This document shows positions 35,311-45,879 of a stretch of 64,000 bases of DNA, piece after piece; within the stretch, counting starts at the first letter, position 1; each line of letters opens with the position of its first letter. Below the pieces are notes generated by a model that was not told where the DNA came from, did not search any database, and was given only the letters and a program-made list of their open reading frames with translations. The DNA is from Hyphomicrobiales bacterium (GTDB lineage: Bacteria; Pseudomonadota; Alphaproteobacteria; Rhizobiales; Rhizobiaceae). The translations under genes and the position numbers were made by a program. The stretch covers positions 1 to 64,000 of the forward strand of contig UBYX01000019.1 of the NCBI GenBank assembly GCA_900469955.1. Direction: 5' to 3'.

Positions 35311-35490
35311 AAAAATAACGCCCACCGGGGGAGGAGGTCCGGTGGGCGTCATTTGTAACGACCGGCGATTTGGGAGGAGGAGGATCGCCAGTCCCATCGG
35401 GCTCACGCTGGGAGGAGGAGTGCGTCGCCCGAATTCCGTCGCGGGAATCACGTCCCGAGGGCACTTCTTCATTCCGAAACGGATGCCAGA
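35311..35490 (-). ncRNA. candidate cuckoo/alpha-r14-type small RNA with three CCUCCUCCC-loop hairpins
   Basis: Read on the minus strand, three hairpins follow each other. Hairpin 1 (35431-35398): CGGGC-G-ACGC stem, loop ACUCCUCCUCCCA, GCGU-GA-GCCCG. Hairpin 2 (35391-35362): CUGGCGAU, loop CCUCCUCCUCCCAA, AUCGCCGG. Hairpin 3 (35349-35318): ACGCCCACCGG, loop ACCUCCUCCC, CCGGUGGGCGU, followed by UAUUUUUU, so it is also the terminator. Every loop exposes an anti-Shine-Dalgarno CUCCUCCC. This is the hallmark of the alphaproteobacterial 'cuckoo' RNAs (CcsR in Rhodobacter, alpha-r14 in rhizobia), which occur near DUF1127 genes. The 5' end is estimated from the EcfG-like promoter. No protein-coding frame in the stretch is convincing. 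Confidence 0.85.
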
Positions 35491-35496
35491 CCGTCC

Positions 35497-35522
35497 GAAC
35501 CAGAAAGACCGGATAACGTTCC
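35497..35522 (-). promoter_or_regulatory. EcfG (RpoE2)-like promoter of the small RNA
   Basis: Minus strand: GGAAC (35522-35518), 16 bases, GGTTC (35501-35497). This fits the general stress sigma factor pattern GGAAC-N18/19-TT. A start about seven bases downstream gives an RNA of about 180 bases ending at the hairpin 3 terminator. Confidence 0.55.
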
Positions 35523-35565
35523 AATCAATCTCTGTATTTGCATATTACGAAGCTGCGCGCTCATT

Positions 35566-35576
35566 GTGCAGTGCAA
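35566..35576. promoter_or_regulatory. GTGCAGTGCAA motif upstream of the small RNA
   Basis: An exact copy of the motif at 34784-34794, lying about 45 bases upstream of the GGAAC box. A shared activator of the small RNA and of DUF1127 copy 1 is possible. The remaining gap to tRNA-Leu (35577-35824) is AT-richer and shows no other supported feature. Confidence 0.4.
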
Positions 35577-35824
35577 TATAGGAATGGTTGGCATGCAACC
35601 TTCGCATGCCTTCGTTCCAGTTGGTTTCAATATACACATTAGAATTTAATAAAAAGTTAAGCATCCGCGACCGCCGGATGACAGGCCTCGGGAAGCATGT
35701 TTTCCGGGCTTTTGCGGAAGTGCCAAAAAACCGTCATTTTCCCTTTGCGCGCGCTGAAACGGGTGATATAGAGACGCGCGCTCCGGAAGGCCTCAGGCCA
35801 CGAGGATTTTCGACGCGGTGGGGC

Positions 35825-35909
<85 letters not shown>

Positions 35910-36056
35910 GCACCGCCGGGAGTGCGGTCCGAGCCGGGTCTGGCGAGCAGGACCGGCGCTCCTTGAAGCCGCGGCCGGTCTCACAAGGTTCCGGCGATGT
36001 GCTCATAAAAACGAACGGCTGTCTGAGCACCGCCGCCACGATATGAAGGTTTAAAA

Positions 36057-37547
36057 ATGCAGGTTACCGAAACGCTCGCTGAAGGGCTGAAGCGCGAAAT
36101 CAAGGTCGTTATCCCGAAGAAGGATATGGAGGCCGAACTGAACGTTCGCCTCGCCGACGCCAAGGACAAGGTCCGCATCAACGGTTTCCGTCCGGGCAAG
36201 GTGCCGCTTCCGCATCTCAAGAAGATGTACGGCAAGTCGATCATGGCTGACCTCGTCAACGAGATCGTTCGCGAACGCCCGACCAAGATCCTCTCGGAGC
36301 GCGGCGAAAAGTCGGCGACGCAGCCGTCGGTCGCCATGACCGAGGATGAAGCCGAAGCCGAAAAGATCCTGAATGCTCAGGCCGATTTCGAGTTCACGCT
36401 CTCCTACGAAGTCATTCCGCCGATCGAGCTGAAGCCGACCAGCGGCCTGTCCGTGGTACGGGAAGTGGTGGAAGTCACCGAAGAGGAAGTCGCCGAGCAG
36501 ATCGAAAAGATCGCGGAAAGCGCTCGCACCTTTGAAGCCAAGAAGGGCAAGGCCGCCGATGGCGACCGCGTCACCATGAACTATCTCGGCAAAGTCGACG
36601 GCGAAGCCTTTGATGGCGGCGCTGCCGAGGACGCCGAACTGGTTCTCGGTTCGGGCCGCTTCATCCCGGGCTTCGAAGATCAGCTCGTCGGCGTCAAGGC
36701 CGGCGACGAAAAGCAGATCACCGTGACCTTCCCGGCTGACTATCCGGCCGCCAACCTTGCCGGCAAGGACGCCACCTTCGACATCACCGTCAAGGAAGTC
36801 GCGGCACCTGCCGCAATCGAAATCAACGACGAACTTGCCTCCAAGCTCGGTATCGAATCCGTCGACCGTCTCAAGGAGATTGTCCGCGGCCAGATCGAAA
36901 GCCAGTACGGCAGCGTTACCCGTCAGAAGGTAAAGCGTCAGATCCTCGACCAGCTTGACGAACTCTACAAGTTCGACACCCCGCAGGGCCTCGTCGATGC
37001 CGAGTTTGAAAACATCTGGCGTCAGATCAACACCGATTTGCAGCAGTCCGGCAAAACCTTCGCGGATGAAGACACCACCGAGGAAGATGCTCGCGCCGAA
37101 TACCGCAAGCTCGCCGAGCGTCGCGTTCGCCTGGGTCTCGTTCTGTCCGAAATCGGCGAAAAGGCCGGCGTCGAAGTGACGGAAGAAGAGATGCAGCGTG
37201 CCCTTTACGCTCAGCTTCAGCAGTTCCCGGGCCAGCAGAAGGAAATCCTCGATTTCTTCCGCAACACCCCCGGCGCTTCGGCGTCGCTCCGCGCCCCGAT
37301 CTTCGAAGAGAAGGTCGTGGACAAGCTGCTCTCCGAAATCAAGGTCACCGACAAGACCGTGACGAAGGAAGAGCTGATGGCCGAAGACGAGGCCGAGTCC
37401 GCTGAAAAGCCGGCCAAGAAGAAGGCCGCTCCGAAGAAGGCTGCCAAGGCCGAAGCGGCTGACGAAGCCGGCGAAGGCGAAGAAGCTGCCGCTCCGAAGA
37501 AGAAGGCTGCTCCGAAGAAGAAGGCCGCTGAAGACAGCGCCGAATAA
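36057..37547 (+). CDS. tig: trigger factor chaperone
   Basis: A 496-residue ribosome-associated chaperone and prolyl isomerase. The N-terminal ribosome-binding domain contains the signature region [18 protein letters not shown] (the GFRxGxxP loop). The FKBP-type isomerase domain is at about 150-240 ([20 protein letters not shown]) and the helical C-terminal arms follow. The last 60 residues form an extra tail of alternating acidic stretches and Lys-Ala-Pro repeats (KKKAAPKK), longer than in E. coli trigger factor (432 residues). It is followed by a terminator. Confidence 0.97.
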   Translation: MQVTETLAEGLKREIKVVIPKKDMEAELNVRLADAKDKVRINGFRPGKVPLPHLKKMYGKSIMADLVNEIVRERPTKILSERGEKSATQPSVAMTEDEAEAEKILNAQADFEFTLSYEVIPPIELKPTSGLSVVREVVEVTEEEVAEQIEKIAESARTFEAKKGKAADGDRVTMNYLGKVDGEAFDGGAAEDAELVLGSGRFIPGFEDQLVGVKAGDEKQITVTFPADYPAANLAGKDATFDITVKEVAAPAAIEINDELASKLGIESVDRLKEIVRGQIESQYGSVTRQKVKRQILDQLDELYKFDTPQGLVDAEFENIWRQINTDLQQSGKTFADEDTTEEDARAEYRKLAERRVRLGLVLSEIGEKAGVEVTEEEMQRALYAQLQQFPGQQKEILDFFRNTPGASASLRAPIFEEKVVDKLLSEIKVTDKTVTKEELMAEDEAESAEKPAKKKAAPKKAAKAEAADEAGEGEEAAAPKKKAAPKKKAAEDSAE

Positions 37548-37567
37548 GCTTCGCATTGAATGTGTAG

Positions 37568-37599
37568 AAAAGCCGGGTCGGCGACGATCCGGCTTTTTT
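37568..37599 (+). terminator. terminator after tig
   Basis: Stem AAAGCCGG with inner TCG/CGA pairs and CCGGCTTT, followed by TTTT, 20 bases after the tig stop codon. Confidence 0.85.
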
Positions 37600-37627
37600 G
37601 TTGTGACAACCTCCAAAGTTCTCCGCC

Positions 37628-39250
<1,623 letters not shown>

Positions 39251-39293
39251 AGGTGGACTAGCTGTTGGACGCTGGCGCACAGCAACTGCTGGG

Positions 39294-39473
39294 CTATCCG
39301 CGGCCGCCGTTTGGCTTCGGGACCGGGCTGATGTCAAGCTGTTGCCGTGGCTGATTTTGCGCCATCTCGCTATCCTGGCTGCTGATTTTGAGCAGGGTGC
39401 CGATCCCTACGATCCCCGCCAGTATAAGAGCACCAATAATTTCATATCGGGGCATTCCGAACCGATTAGACAT
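39294..39473 (-). CDS. 59-residue membrane-anchored small protein
   Basis: A short minus-strand gene. ATG 39471-39473 is preceded by TTAGGAGTTGCGAGC, a strong ribosome binding site. The product starts MSNRFGMPRYEI, has one membrane helix (about residues 12-27, IIGALILAGIVGIGTL), then a polar Gln/Pro-rich tail ending PKPNGGRG. No family is recognised. A weak EcfG-like element (GGAAC, 17 bases, GTAA) lies about 45 bases upstream but misses the TT of the -10 box. It is convergent with the ABC-F gene. Confidence 0.6.
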   Translation of the reverse strand: MSNRFGMPRYEIIGALILAGIVGIGTLLKISSQDSEMAQNQPRQQLDISPVPKPNGGRG

Positions 39474-39691
39474 GCTCGCAACTCCTAATCAAGTTACTTA
39501 CGCGCGTCGTTGAAAAATGTTCCCGATGCGCTCCGCCGGACTGCTCTGGAGATCCGGTGTGGGCACCTGTCCCGACGATCTTTCTTGATAACCGGTCGCA
39601 GCACATCCATGCTGCGCGGGAATGTTAAAGGCTGCCCCTGCCGCGCAGCCTATATGCAGCCGGCAGGCCTTCACGTGGATGGGAGGACGAA

Positions 39692-40099
39692 ATGGTGACC
39701 TCTACCGTCGAGTTGCGCAATGTCGTGGGGACAGAAGTGGCGTTGGGATGGGCGGGCGGTCATACGGTCGTGGTCGATCGTCCGGAGGGAAAAGCCGGCG
39801 GCAAGGGTCTCGGCTTCAACGGCGCCCAGCTTCTCGGCTTGGCGATCGGCGGCTGTTATTGCAACGACCTCCGCTATGCGGCACACGAAATGGGTGTCGT
39901 ATTGGGAGAGATCGAAGTGACGGTGACCGTGACGCTGGATGGCGTGCCACTTTTGGCAACAGGCGTCGAACTCGCCGTCCGCTGCGAAACTACGGACGGA
40001 TCGGATGCGCGCCTCGTCGTGGATAGGGCGTGGCAAGTCTGTACCGTCGCCAATTCTCTCCGGCTCGGCATCCCGGTCAATATCGTCTCCCGTGCGTAG
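39692..40099 (+). CDS. OsmC-family peroxide reductase
   Basis: A 135-residue OsmC/Ohr-like protein. The reactive cysteine helix reads LAIGGCYCNDLRYAAHEM (Cys55, Cys57) and the second conserved cysteine is in WQVCTVANSL (Cys117). The family reduces organic hydroperoxides through a Cys pair. This member has an additional Cys in the first motif, so which one reacts is uncertain. ATG 39692 follows GGGAGGACGAA. Confidence 0.85.
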   Translation: MVTSTVELRNVVGTEVALGWAGGHTVVVDRPEGKAGGKGLGFNGAQLLGLAIGGCYCNDLRYAAHEMGVVLGEIEVTVTVTLDGVPLLATGVELAVRCETTDGSDARLVVDRAWQVCTVANSLRLGIPVNIVSRA

Positions 40100-40239
40100 C
40101 ACGAGAGTGCGCTGGCCGCGAGGCTAGGTCGACATCTGGCATCACATCTTGCTCTGGCAGCCCGCCTGGCCAATCGAGGGGCTTACACTACCCGCAACCA
40201 CGTCGCCCAATAGGGCTACGAGGGCCAATCGGGGGCAAC

Positions 40240-40265
40240 GGAACTTCTTGCCAGGCTACCCGGTT
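40240..40265 (+). promoter_or_regulatory. EcfG (RpoE2)-like promoter of the 72-residue membrane gene
   Basis: GGAAC (40240-40244), 17 bases, GGTT (40262-40265). A start about seven bases later leaves a 26-base leader with a CAGGAGG ribosome binding site before ATG 40297, a well-proportioned arrangement. Confidence 0.5.
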
Positions 40266-40296
40266 ATTGCGGTGAGGGCATGCAGGAGGCCAGAAG

Positions 40297-40515
40297 ATGC
40301 CGCTGCTGATCAGTTATATCATTATTCGGTTGTCGATCGGTTTTGCCTTGGGCGCCGCCACGGCAATCGCGATCCTCTTCCAGTGGTTCTTAACCGACGC
40401 CACCTTTCTCGGTCCGCTCGAGATGTGGCTCGTGATCTACGGATTCGGCTCCGTTTTCGGGCTCGGCTATCTGGCGACGTCTCTGGCGCTGGATGCCGAC
40501 GACGACGGCGCGTGA
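40297..40515 (+). CDS. small two-helix membrane protein, 72 residues
   Basis: Two hydrophobic helices at about residues 3-29 (LLISYIIIRLSIGFALGAATAIAILF) and 41-63 (MWLVIYGFGSVFGLGYLATSLAL), with a short acidic end DADDDGA. GGAGG lies 12 bases before the ATG. No family is recognised. The upstream EcfG-like promoter suggests that it belongs to the general stress regulon. Confidence 0.7.
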   Translation: MPLLISYIIIRLSIGFALGAATAIAILFQWFLTDATFLGPLEMWLVIYGFGSVFGLGYLATSLALDADDDGA

Positions 40516-40550
40516 AGCCAGATCACGCCGTCGGCCGACTAATTGCGGCC

Positions 40551-41177
40551 CTAACCGGCCTGCATTTCAGCGGCCGCGGCATTGTCTTTTTCCGATGCGC
40601 GCTGATAGGCCTGCCGGGACGCAAGTCTTTCAAAATATTGCTCGAAAGCCGGCCGCTTCTCGATCGAGCCGAACTGCAGACCCCAACCGATCTGGGCACC
40701 GACATAGACATCCGCAGCCGTGAACGTCTCGCCGGCGATATACGTATGGGTGCCGACGGCCATCTCCAGCGCGTCCATCACGTCCTGGAAGCTGCCGTAA
40801 CCGACCATTCGCTCCCGGCCCGGCGGTACTTCAAAGCCAAGCGCTCTGTTGCTGACGGCGGCTTCCAGCGGACCGGCGGCGAAGAACATCCAGCGGTAAT
40901 AGTCGGCACGTTCGGCGGGAGAGGGCGCGAGGCCTGCCTGTGGAAACGCATCGGCGAGATAGGCGCAGATTGCAGCGCATTCGGTAACGACGGTTTTTCC
41001 ATGCACAACCGTCGGCACCTTGCCCATGGGATTGACCGCCTTGTAGGCCTCACCCTTCATCGTCGTGCCGAAGTGAAGGATTTCGACCCGATAGGGCACG
41101 CCCACTTCTTCCAGCATCCAGCGGGCGATACGGCCCCGAGACATCGGGTTGGTGTAGAGTACCAGTTCTTCCGTCAT
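40551..41177 (-). CDS. glutathione S-transferase
   Basis: A 208-residue protein with the thioredoxin-like N-terminal half (LVLYTNPMSRGRIARWMLEEVGVPYR, then the cis-Pro segment GKVPTVVHGK and the glutathione-binding TECAAICAYLADAFP) and an all-helical C-terminal half (ITGETF-type segment YIAGETFTAADVYVGAQI). It conjugates or reduces substrates with glutathione; the substrate is unknown. Monocistronic, next to a GNAT gene on the same strand with 75 bases between them. Confidence 0.93.
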   Translation of the reverse strand: MTEELVLYTNPMSRGRIARWMLEEVGVPYRVEILHFGTTMKGEAYKAVNPMGKVPTVVHGKTVVTECAAICAYLADAFPQAGLAPSPAERADYYRWMFFAAGPLEAAVSNRALGFEVPPGRERMVGYGSFQDVMDALEMAVGTHTYIAGETFTAADVYVGAQIGWGLQFGSIEKRPAFEQYFERLASRQAYQRASEKDNAAAAEMQAG

Positions 41178-41251
41178 GACGTCCTCCTCTTGGTTTCGCG
41201 AGTGCTACGGCGACTGTTTTGCGGAATCAAGCCCGGCAAACTGCGGGGGCT

Positions 41252-41698
41252 TCACAGCGGTTTGCGATATTGAACGAAGCCGGAGGCCTGGGCTACGCGA
41301 TCGTAGAGCCGTCGGGCGGTCGCATTGCCCTCATGTGTCAGCCAATAAAGACGTCCGGCCTTTTTCTGCCGCGCCAGCTCGGCCACCGCTTCGATCAGCG
41401 CTTCGCCCGTGCCCCGGCCGCGCTCGCTCATCGCGACATAGAGATCCTGGAGATAGCAGGTCCAGTCCGGCAGCCAGCAGGACCGGTGGAAGATCGTATG
41501 CGCAATGCCGACCATCTTGCCGGTTTCGTGGAAAGCACCGAAGCCATGCATCGGCTCGCCGGGATCGAGAAGACGACTCCAGGTAAGCTCGTATTGCTCC
41601 TTCGGCAGCACGGTTTCATAGAAGCGGAGATAGGCTTCCCAGAGCGGCTCCCACTGGGCGCGGTCGGATGGCTCGAGCGGACGGACGGTGGTTGTCAT
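41252..41698 (-). CDS. GNAT-family N-acetyltransferase
   Basis: A 148-residue acetyl-CoA-dependent acyltransferase. Motif A is LYVAMSERGRGTGEALIEAVAELARQ (the R-G-x-G-x-[AG] loop) and motif B is LYWLTHEGNATARRLYDRVAQASGFVQYR. ATG 41698 with GGGAG upstream is chosen over a TTG five codons earlier. The substrate cannot be deduced. It lies 70 bases downstream of icd on the same strand. Confidence 0.9.
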   Translation of the reverse strand: MTTTVRPLEPSDRAQWEPLWEAYLRFYETVLPKEQYELTWSRLLDPGEPMHGFGAFHETGKMVGIAHTIFHRSCWLPDWTCYLQDLYVAMSERGRGTGEALIEAVAELARQKKAGRLYWLTHEGNATARRLYDRVAQASGFVQYRKPL

Positions 41699-41768
41699 GG
41701 CTTGGCTCCCCAAAAGAAAACGGCAGAACTTGCGTCCTGCCGTTTCATTTCTAGCCGATCTTGGCAGC

Positions 41769-42983
41769 TTACGCAGCCATGGCCTTTTTGAGGTTGTCGT
41801 CGATCTTGTCGAGGAAAGCGGTGGTGGAGAGCCACGGCTGGTCCGGGCCGATCAGAAGCGCGAGGTCCTTGGTCATGAAGCCGGATTCGACGGTATCGAC
41901 GCAGACCTTCTCGAGCGTTGAGGCGAACTTCGCGAGTTCGGCATTGTCGTCGAGCTTGGCGCGGTGCGCGAGGCCGCGGGTCCAGGCGAAGATCGAGGCG
42001 ATCGAGTTCGTCGAGGTCTCCTGGCCCTTCTGATGCTGGCGGTAGTGGCGGGTGACCGTGCCGTGGGCGGCTTCGGCTTCCACCGTCTTGCCGTCCGGAG
42101 TGAGCAGGACCGAGGTCATCAGGCCGAGCGAGCCGAAGCCCTGGGCAACCGTGTCGGACTGCACGTCGCCATCGTAGTTCTTGCAGGCCCAGACATAACC
42201 GCCGGACCATTTCAGAGCCGAGGCGACCATGTCGTCGATCAGGCGGTGTTCGTAGGTAATGCCGATTTCGTCGAACTGCGCCTTGAACTCGTTCTGGTAG
42301 ACTTCTTCGAAGATATCCTTGAAGCGACCGTCATAGGCCTTGAGGATGGTGTTCTTGGTCGACAGATAGACCGGCCACTTGCGCATCAGGCCGTACATCA
42401 TCGAAGCGCGGGCGAATTCGCGGATCGACTCGTCGAGGTTGTACATGGCCATCGCCACGCCGGCGCCGGGCGCGTCGAACACTTCCTTTTCGATCACCTG
42501 GCCGTCCTCACCGACGAACTTGATCGTCAGCTTGCCCTTGCCGGGGAACTTGAAGTCGGTGGCGCGGTACTGATCGCCGAAGGCATGGCGGCCGACGACG
42601 ATCGGCTGGGTCCAGCCGGGAACGAGGCGAGGCACGTTCTTGCAGATGATCGGCTCGCGGAAGATGACGCCGCCAAGGATGTTGCGGATCGTGCCGTTCG
42701 GGCTCTTCCACATCTGCTTGAGGCCGAATTCCGTCACGCGGGCTTCGTCCGGCGTGATGGTAGCGCACTTGATGCCGACGCCGTGCTTCTTGATGGCGTT
42801 TGCCGCGTCGACGGTAACCTGATCGTTGGTGGCATCGCGGTTTTCGACCGAAAGGTCATAATATTCGATGTCGAGATCGAGATAGGGAAGGATCAGCTTG
42901 TCCTTGATGAGCTGCCAGATGATGCGGGTCATCTCGTCGCCGTCGAGATCGACGACCGGGTTTGCTACCTTGATCTTTTGCAT
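41769..42983 (-). CDS. icd: NADP-dependent isocitrate dehydrogenase
   Basis: A 404-residue enzyme of the dimeric, eukaryote-like isocitrate dehydrogenase group. It converts isocitrate to 2-oxoglutarate, making NADPH. The N-terminus [21 protein letters not shown], the substrate loop [14 protein letters not shown] and [15 protein letters not shown] segment ([22 protein letters not shown]) are diagnostic, as is [17 protein letters not shown] near the coenzyme site. Length and ends are normal. Confidence 0.97.
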   Translation of the reverse strand: MQKIKVANPVVDLDGDEMTRIIWQLIKDKLILPYLDLDIEYYDLSVENRDATNDQVTVDAANAIKKHGVGIKCATITPDEARVTEFGLKQMWKSPNGTIRNILGGVIFREPIICKNVPRLVPGWTQPIVVGRHAFGDQYRATDFKFPGKGKLTIKFVGEDGQVIEKEVFDAPGAGVAMAMYNLDESIREFARASMMYGLMRKWPVYLSTKNTILKAYDGRFKDIFEEVYQNEFKAQFDEIGITYEHRLIDDMVASALKWSGGYVWACKNYDGDVQSDTVAQGFGSLGLMTSVLLTPDGKTVEAEAAHGTVTRHYRQHQKGQETSTNSIASIFAWTRGLAHRAKLDDNAELAKFASTLEKVCVDTVESGFMTKDLALLIGPDQPWLSTTAFLDKIDDNLKKAMAA

Positions 42984-43208
42984 GGAATTCCTCTTGGACG
43001 TAGGAGGGATATTTGATCCCCAAAGGTGGACACCAGTGGTGTGCGCTATAGCACCGCCGGACCGGAACGCAAAGGCATTCGGCCCGCGTCATGCGGCTTT
43101 TCGCGCCAGAAATCGTCTCGCATTCCGATTGGCGGACAATTGTCCTTGCCAAACCACAAACCGGGTTTAATGTCCCGGAAATCCCACTCGAACAACTGGA
43201 TTCCTCCC

Positions 43209-43739
43209 ATGCGGATCTTGCCGCTCGCTATCGCTTTTTCGCTGACCTCCGCCTTGGCCATGGCGGCTGACGCCACCGATCCGGTCAAGGAAGTCATGAA
43301 GGTCACGGAGGACAACTGGAATACGGTCGATAGCGAGTGGAAATATATCTTCGACGCGGACTCGCTGAAGCGGCTGTTCAGCAAGAAGTTCCAGGCAGCT
43401 TATGCGGAGGCGGCGAAGCATCCGGCCTACGAAACTGAAAACAATCAGCCGGGCGATCCCTTCGGTTATGACGTCGTGACAGCCTCACAGGACGGCTGTC
43501 CGCTGCAGGATATCAAGATGACGACGGCGCCCGGCGCCAACGGCGTTACTGACGTCACGGTAACGTTCAAGCAATGGACCTGCGTCGATGACGCCCAGAT
43601 CAAGGACAGCATCAGCGAAGTCCATTTCGACGTGATCGGCGAGGACGGCAAGTCGGTCATCGACGATATCCATCGCGTGGCGGAAGGCGAAAAAGATTCC
43701 GTCGTCGAGGAAATGCAGTCGATCGCCAAGGGCGAGTAA
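43209..43739 (+). CDS. hypothetical periplasmic protein, 176 residues
   Basis: A clear signal peptide (MRILPLAIAFSLTSALAMAA, cut about residue 20) is followed by a soluble acidic protein. It has one likely disulfide pair (Cys in SQDGCPLQD and in KQWTCVDDAQ) and a closing helix EKDSVVEEMQSIAKGE. The family is not recognised; similar secreted proteins occur in Rhizobiaceae. ATG 43209 lacks a strong ribosome binding site, so an upstream start cannot be excluded, though the signal peptide favours this one. Confidence 0.7.
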   Translation: MRILPLAIAFSLTSALAMAADATDPVKEVMKVTEDNWNTVDSEWKYIFDADSLKRLFSKKFQAAYAEAAKHPAYETENNQPGDPFGYDVVTASQDGCPLQDIKMTTAPGANGVTDVTVTFKQWTCVDDAQIKDSISEVHFDVIGEDGKSVIDDIHRVAEGEKDSVVEEMQSIAKGE

Positions 43740-43824
43740 CCTCTGGTGGGTTCGACAGTTTGAACCGCTGCAATATATGAACCTTCGCAGGTCTGCTCTG
43801 CTTTTGCGGCGCGAAGGGGTGCTG

Positions 43825-45819
43825 ATGAGATTTCCTTCAAGATTGGCCGATCGGCTGCTGGCTCATGATCCAGCGCTGTCGCGGGTGCGCATGGGCGCGC
43901 GCGTCACGTTGACCATTCTCGGCTCGGTCGCCTGTCTGGCGGCGTTTCATGCCGCAACCATGCCGCTGCCTCCGATCGCGTACGGACTGGCGATCATCCT
44001 GTCGATCGAGGGCGGGGTTGCCGTGCGGGACCGGTTCCCCGGCAACCAGTTGAAGACCCGGCTGCTCGGCTGCCTCGCTAGTCTGGTATCCGTCGCAACG
44101 GCAGCCTTGCTGGAGAACTACCGGATAGTCTCGGACGTCGTATTCCTGTGTGTGATTCTGGCCGCGACTTTGGCGCGTATCTATGGGCCGAGGGGGTTTG
44201 CGATCGGCATGTTCGCCTTCACGTCCTATTTCATCGGCGCCTATCTGAAGCCGCAGCTCGCGGAGCTGCCGCTTGCGGCAATCGGCCCTCTGGTCGCCGT
44301 CGTCGTGGGACACGTCGTTCGCATCTATGTTCTCCGGGACGATCTCAAGCGCGATCTCCTTCATGCGCTCGTGGCGGTTCAGGGGCGGTCCGACGATGTT
44401 CTGGCAAAGCTCGAACTGCTTGCCGCGGCCGGACGGTGGACGGAAGCCGATAGGGCGGAGCTGCGAAGGCGCGAGGAGCGGCTGAAGGATGTGGTCCTGA
44501 TGGCCGAAAGTTACCTGCCGGTGTCGCAGGAAGAGCAGGAAGGCAAGGGAGCTGACGAGGATGTCGCGATGGCGGTTGCCATGGCGATCTTCGACGTCCA
44601 TCTCGCCGCTGAGAGCGCTATTGTGCTTTCGCTGGAAAGCCTGCCGCCGGTGGGTCTCGTGGAGGCGGTGCTGAACGCGGACGATGCACGGGTCAAATAC
44701 TATGCGGGGCAACCGGGCCACGAGGACCATCCTCCGCAGTCGGAAAGCCTTCGCGCCTTCGCCTGGCTTCACCAGGCACGCAGGTCGCTCGCCAAGGAGG
44801 TCGAGAAGGCGCGGCAGGAAGGTTTCGCTTTTCTCGCCTCGCCGCCACAGCCCGCAAAACCTGCCCCGATCAACTTTTCCTTTAAGAACCCCCAGGTCCG
44901 CGCCGCCCTTCAGATTACGCTGGCGTCCGGCATCGCAATGGTGTTCGGCCTGATGCTCTCGCGCGACCGCTGGTTCTGGTCGGTGCTCACCGCCTTCCTG
45001 ATCTTCACCAACACCAAGTCGCGCGGCGATACGGCGATAAGGGCAATCCAGCGATCGATCGGGACGCTGCTCGGGATTGCCATCGGCCTCGGCCTTGCGA
45101 CGGTCCTGGCGGGGCATCCGCTGCCGGCCATGGTTCTGGCGGCCGCGGGAGTCTTCCTGGCCTTCTATTTCCTGCAGGCCTCCTACGCGATGATGAGCTT
45201 CTTCATCTCGATTGTGCTGTGTCTGATCTATGGCCTTATCGGGCAGCTCACCTTCGATCTTCTGCGGCTGCGCATCGAGGAAACGCTGATCGGCGCGGCA
45301 GCGGGCACAGCTGTGGCGTTCCTCGTCTTTTCCGCGCCGACGCGGTCGACGGTCGATCTGGCACTGGAGCGCTGGTACGCTTCCCTGCGTGAACTGCTCG
45401 AAGCCGGCAGAGCGGGCGGGGGCGGGATGCAAGCGATTGAACTCTCCCGTAAGCTCGACGCCGCTTATCGCGAGCTCACGGTCGCTGCCCGCCCGCTCGG
45501 CAGCAGTTGGTCGCTTGTCACCAAACCTGGCAGCATCCGCCAGACACTGGCGATTTTTCTCGCCTCCACCTATTGGGCGCGGGTGTTCGCGCGCAATCTG
45601 GCTTCGACGGGAAAGACGCCGGAGCCTGAGGTGCTGGAGGCCATCGAGACCACGCTCAAAACGGCGGAACGTGCCGCCGGTCGTGGATCGGAGTGCTTTC
45701 TGATGCCAAGGCAGGTGAGGCGAGCCGGAGGGCGGCATCTGCCGATCTTCCGGCACGGCTCGCGGCTTGGCGTCGAAATGGTCGGCAATCTGCTCGATCG
45801 CCTTTATCCGCGGCCATAA
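43825..45819 (+). CDS. FUSC-family inner membrane transporter
   Basis: A 664-residue protein with the two-part aromatic acid exporter/FUSC layout: an N-terminal block of about five or six helices (from TLTILGSVACLAAFHAATM), a long cytoplasmic domain (about 170-350), and a second block of helices (ALQITLASGIAMVFGLMLS to VAFLVFSA). A final cytoplasmic region follows. Such proteins often act with a membrane fusion protein to export aromatic acids or other toxic compounds; no fusion partner is present here. ATG 43825 has GAAGGGG at good spacing; a start at 43777 is less likely. Confidence 0.85.
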   Translation: MRFPSRLADRLLAHDPALSRVRMGARVTLTILGSVACLAAFHAATMPLPPIAYGLAIILSIEGGVAVRDRFPGNQLKTRLLGCLASLVSVATAALLENYRIVSDVVFLCVILAATLARIYGPRGFAIGMFAFTSYFIGAYLKPQLAELPLAAIGPLVAVVVGHVVRIYVLRDDLKRDLLHALVAVQGRSDDVLAKLELLAAAGRWTEADRAELRRREERLKDVVLMAESYLPVSQEEQEGKGADEDVAMAVAMAIFDVHLAAESAIVLSLESLPPVGLVEAVLNADDARVKYYAGQPGHEDHPPQSESLRAFAWLHQARRSLAKEVEKARQEGFAFLASPPQPAKPAPINFSFKNPQVRAALQITLASGIAMVFGLMLSRDRWFWSVLTAFLIFTNTKSRGDTAIRAIQRSIGTLLGIAIGLGLATVLAGHPLPAMVLAAAGVFLAFYFLQASYAMMSFFISIVLCLIYGLIGQLTFDLLRLRIEETLIGAAAGTAVAFLVFSAPTRSTVDLALERWYASLRELLEAGRAGGGGMQAIELSRKLDAAYRELTVAARPLGSSWSLVTKPGSIRQTLAIFLASTYWARVFARNLASTGKTPEPEVLEAIETTLKTAERAAGRGSECFLMPRQVRRAGGRHLPIFRHGSRLGVEMVGNLLDRLYPRP

Positions 45820-45879
45820 CGCCCTTGCCGATCGCCGTGCAGCTGGTTATTCCCCGCCAATGATCATCGGAAGGGCATC

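Noticed and set aside
35410..35420. GGGAGGAGG repeats read as a tandem repeat or G-quadruplex on the plus strand
   Set aside because: Each copy lies in the loop of its own hairpin on the minus strand and the last hairpin is a terminator, so an RNA explanation fits better.
35264..35581. 105-residue plus-strand frame over the small RNA region
   Set aside because: It runs through all three hairpins; glycine/arginine-rich with no ribosome binding site. The RNA structure explains the sequence better.
39495..39523. EcfG-like promoter for the 59-residue gene
   Set aside because: GGAAC is present but the -10 reads GTAA rather than GTT at the right spacing.
43837..45756. 639-residue minus-strand open frame
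   Set aside because: Antisense shadow of the FUSC transporter gene; Arg/His/Gln-rich composition without any domain pattern.
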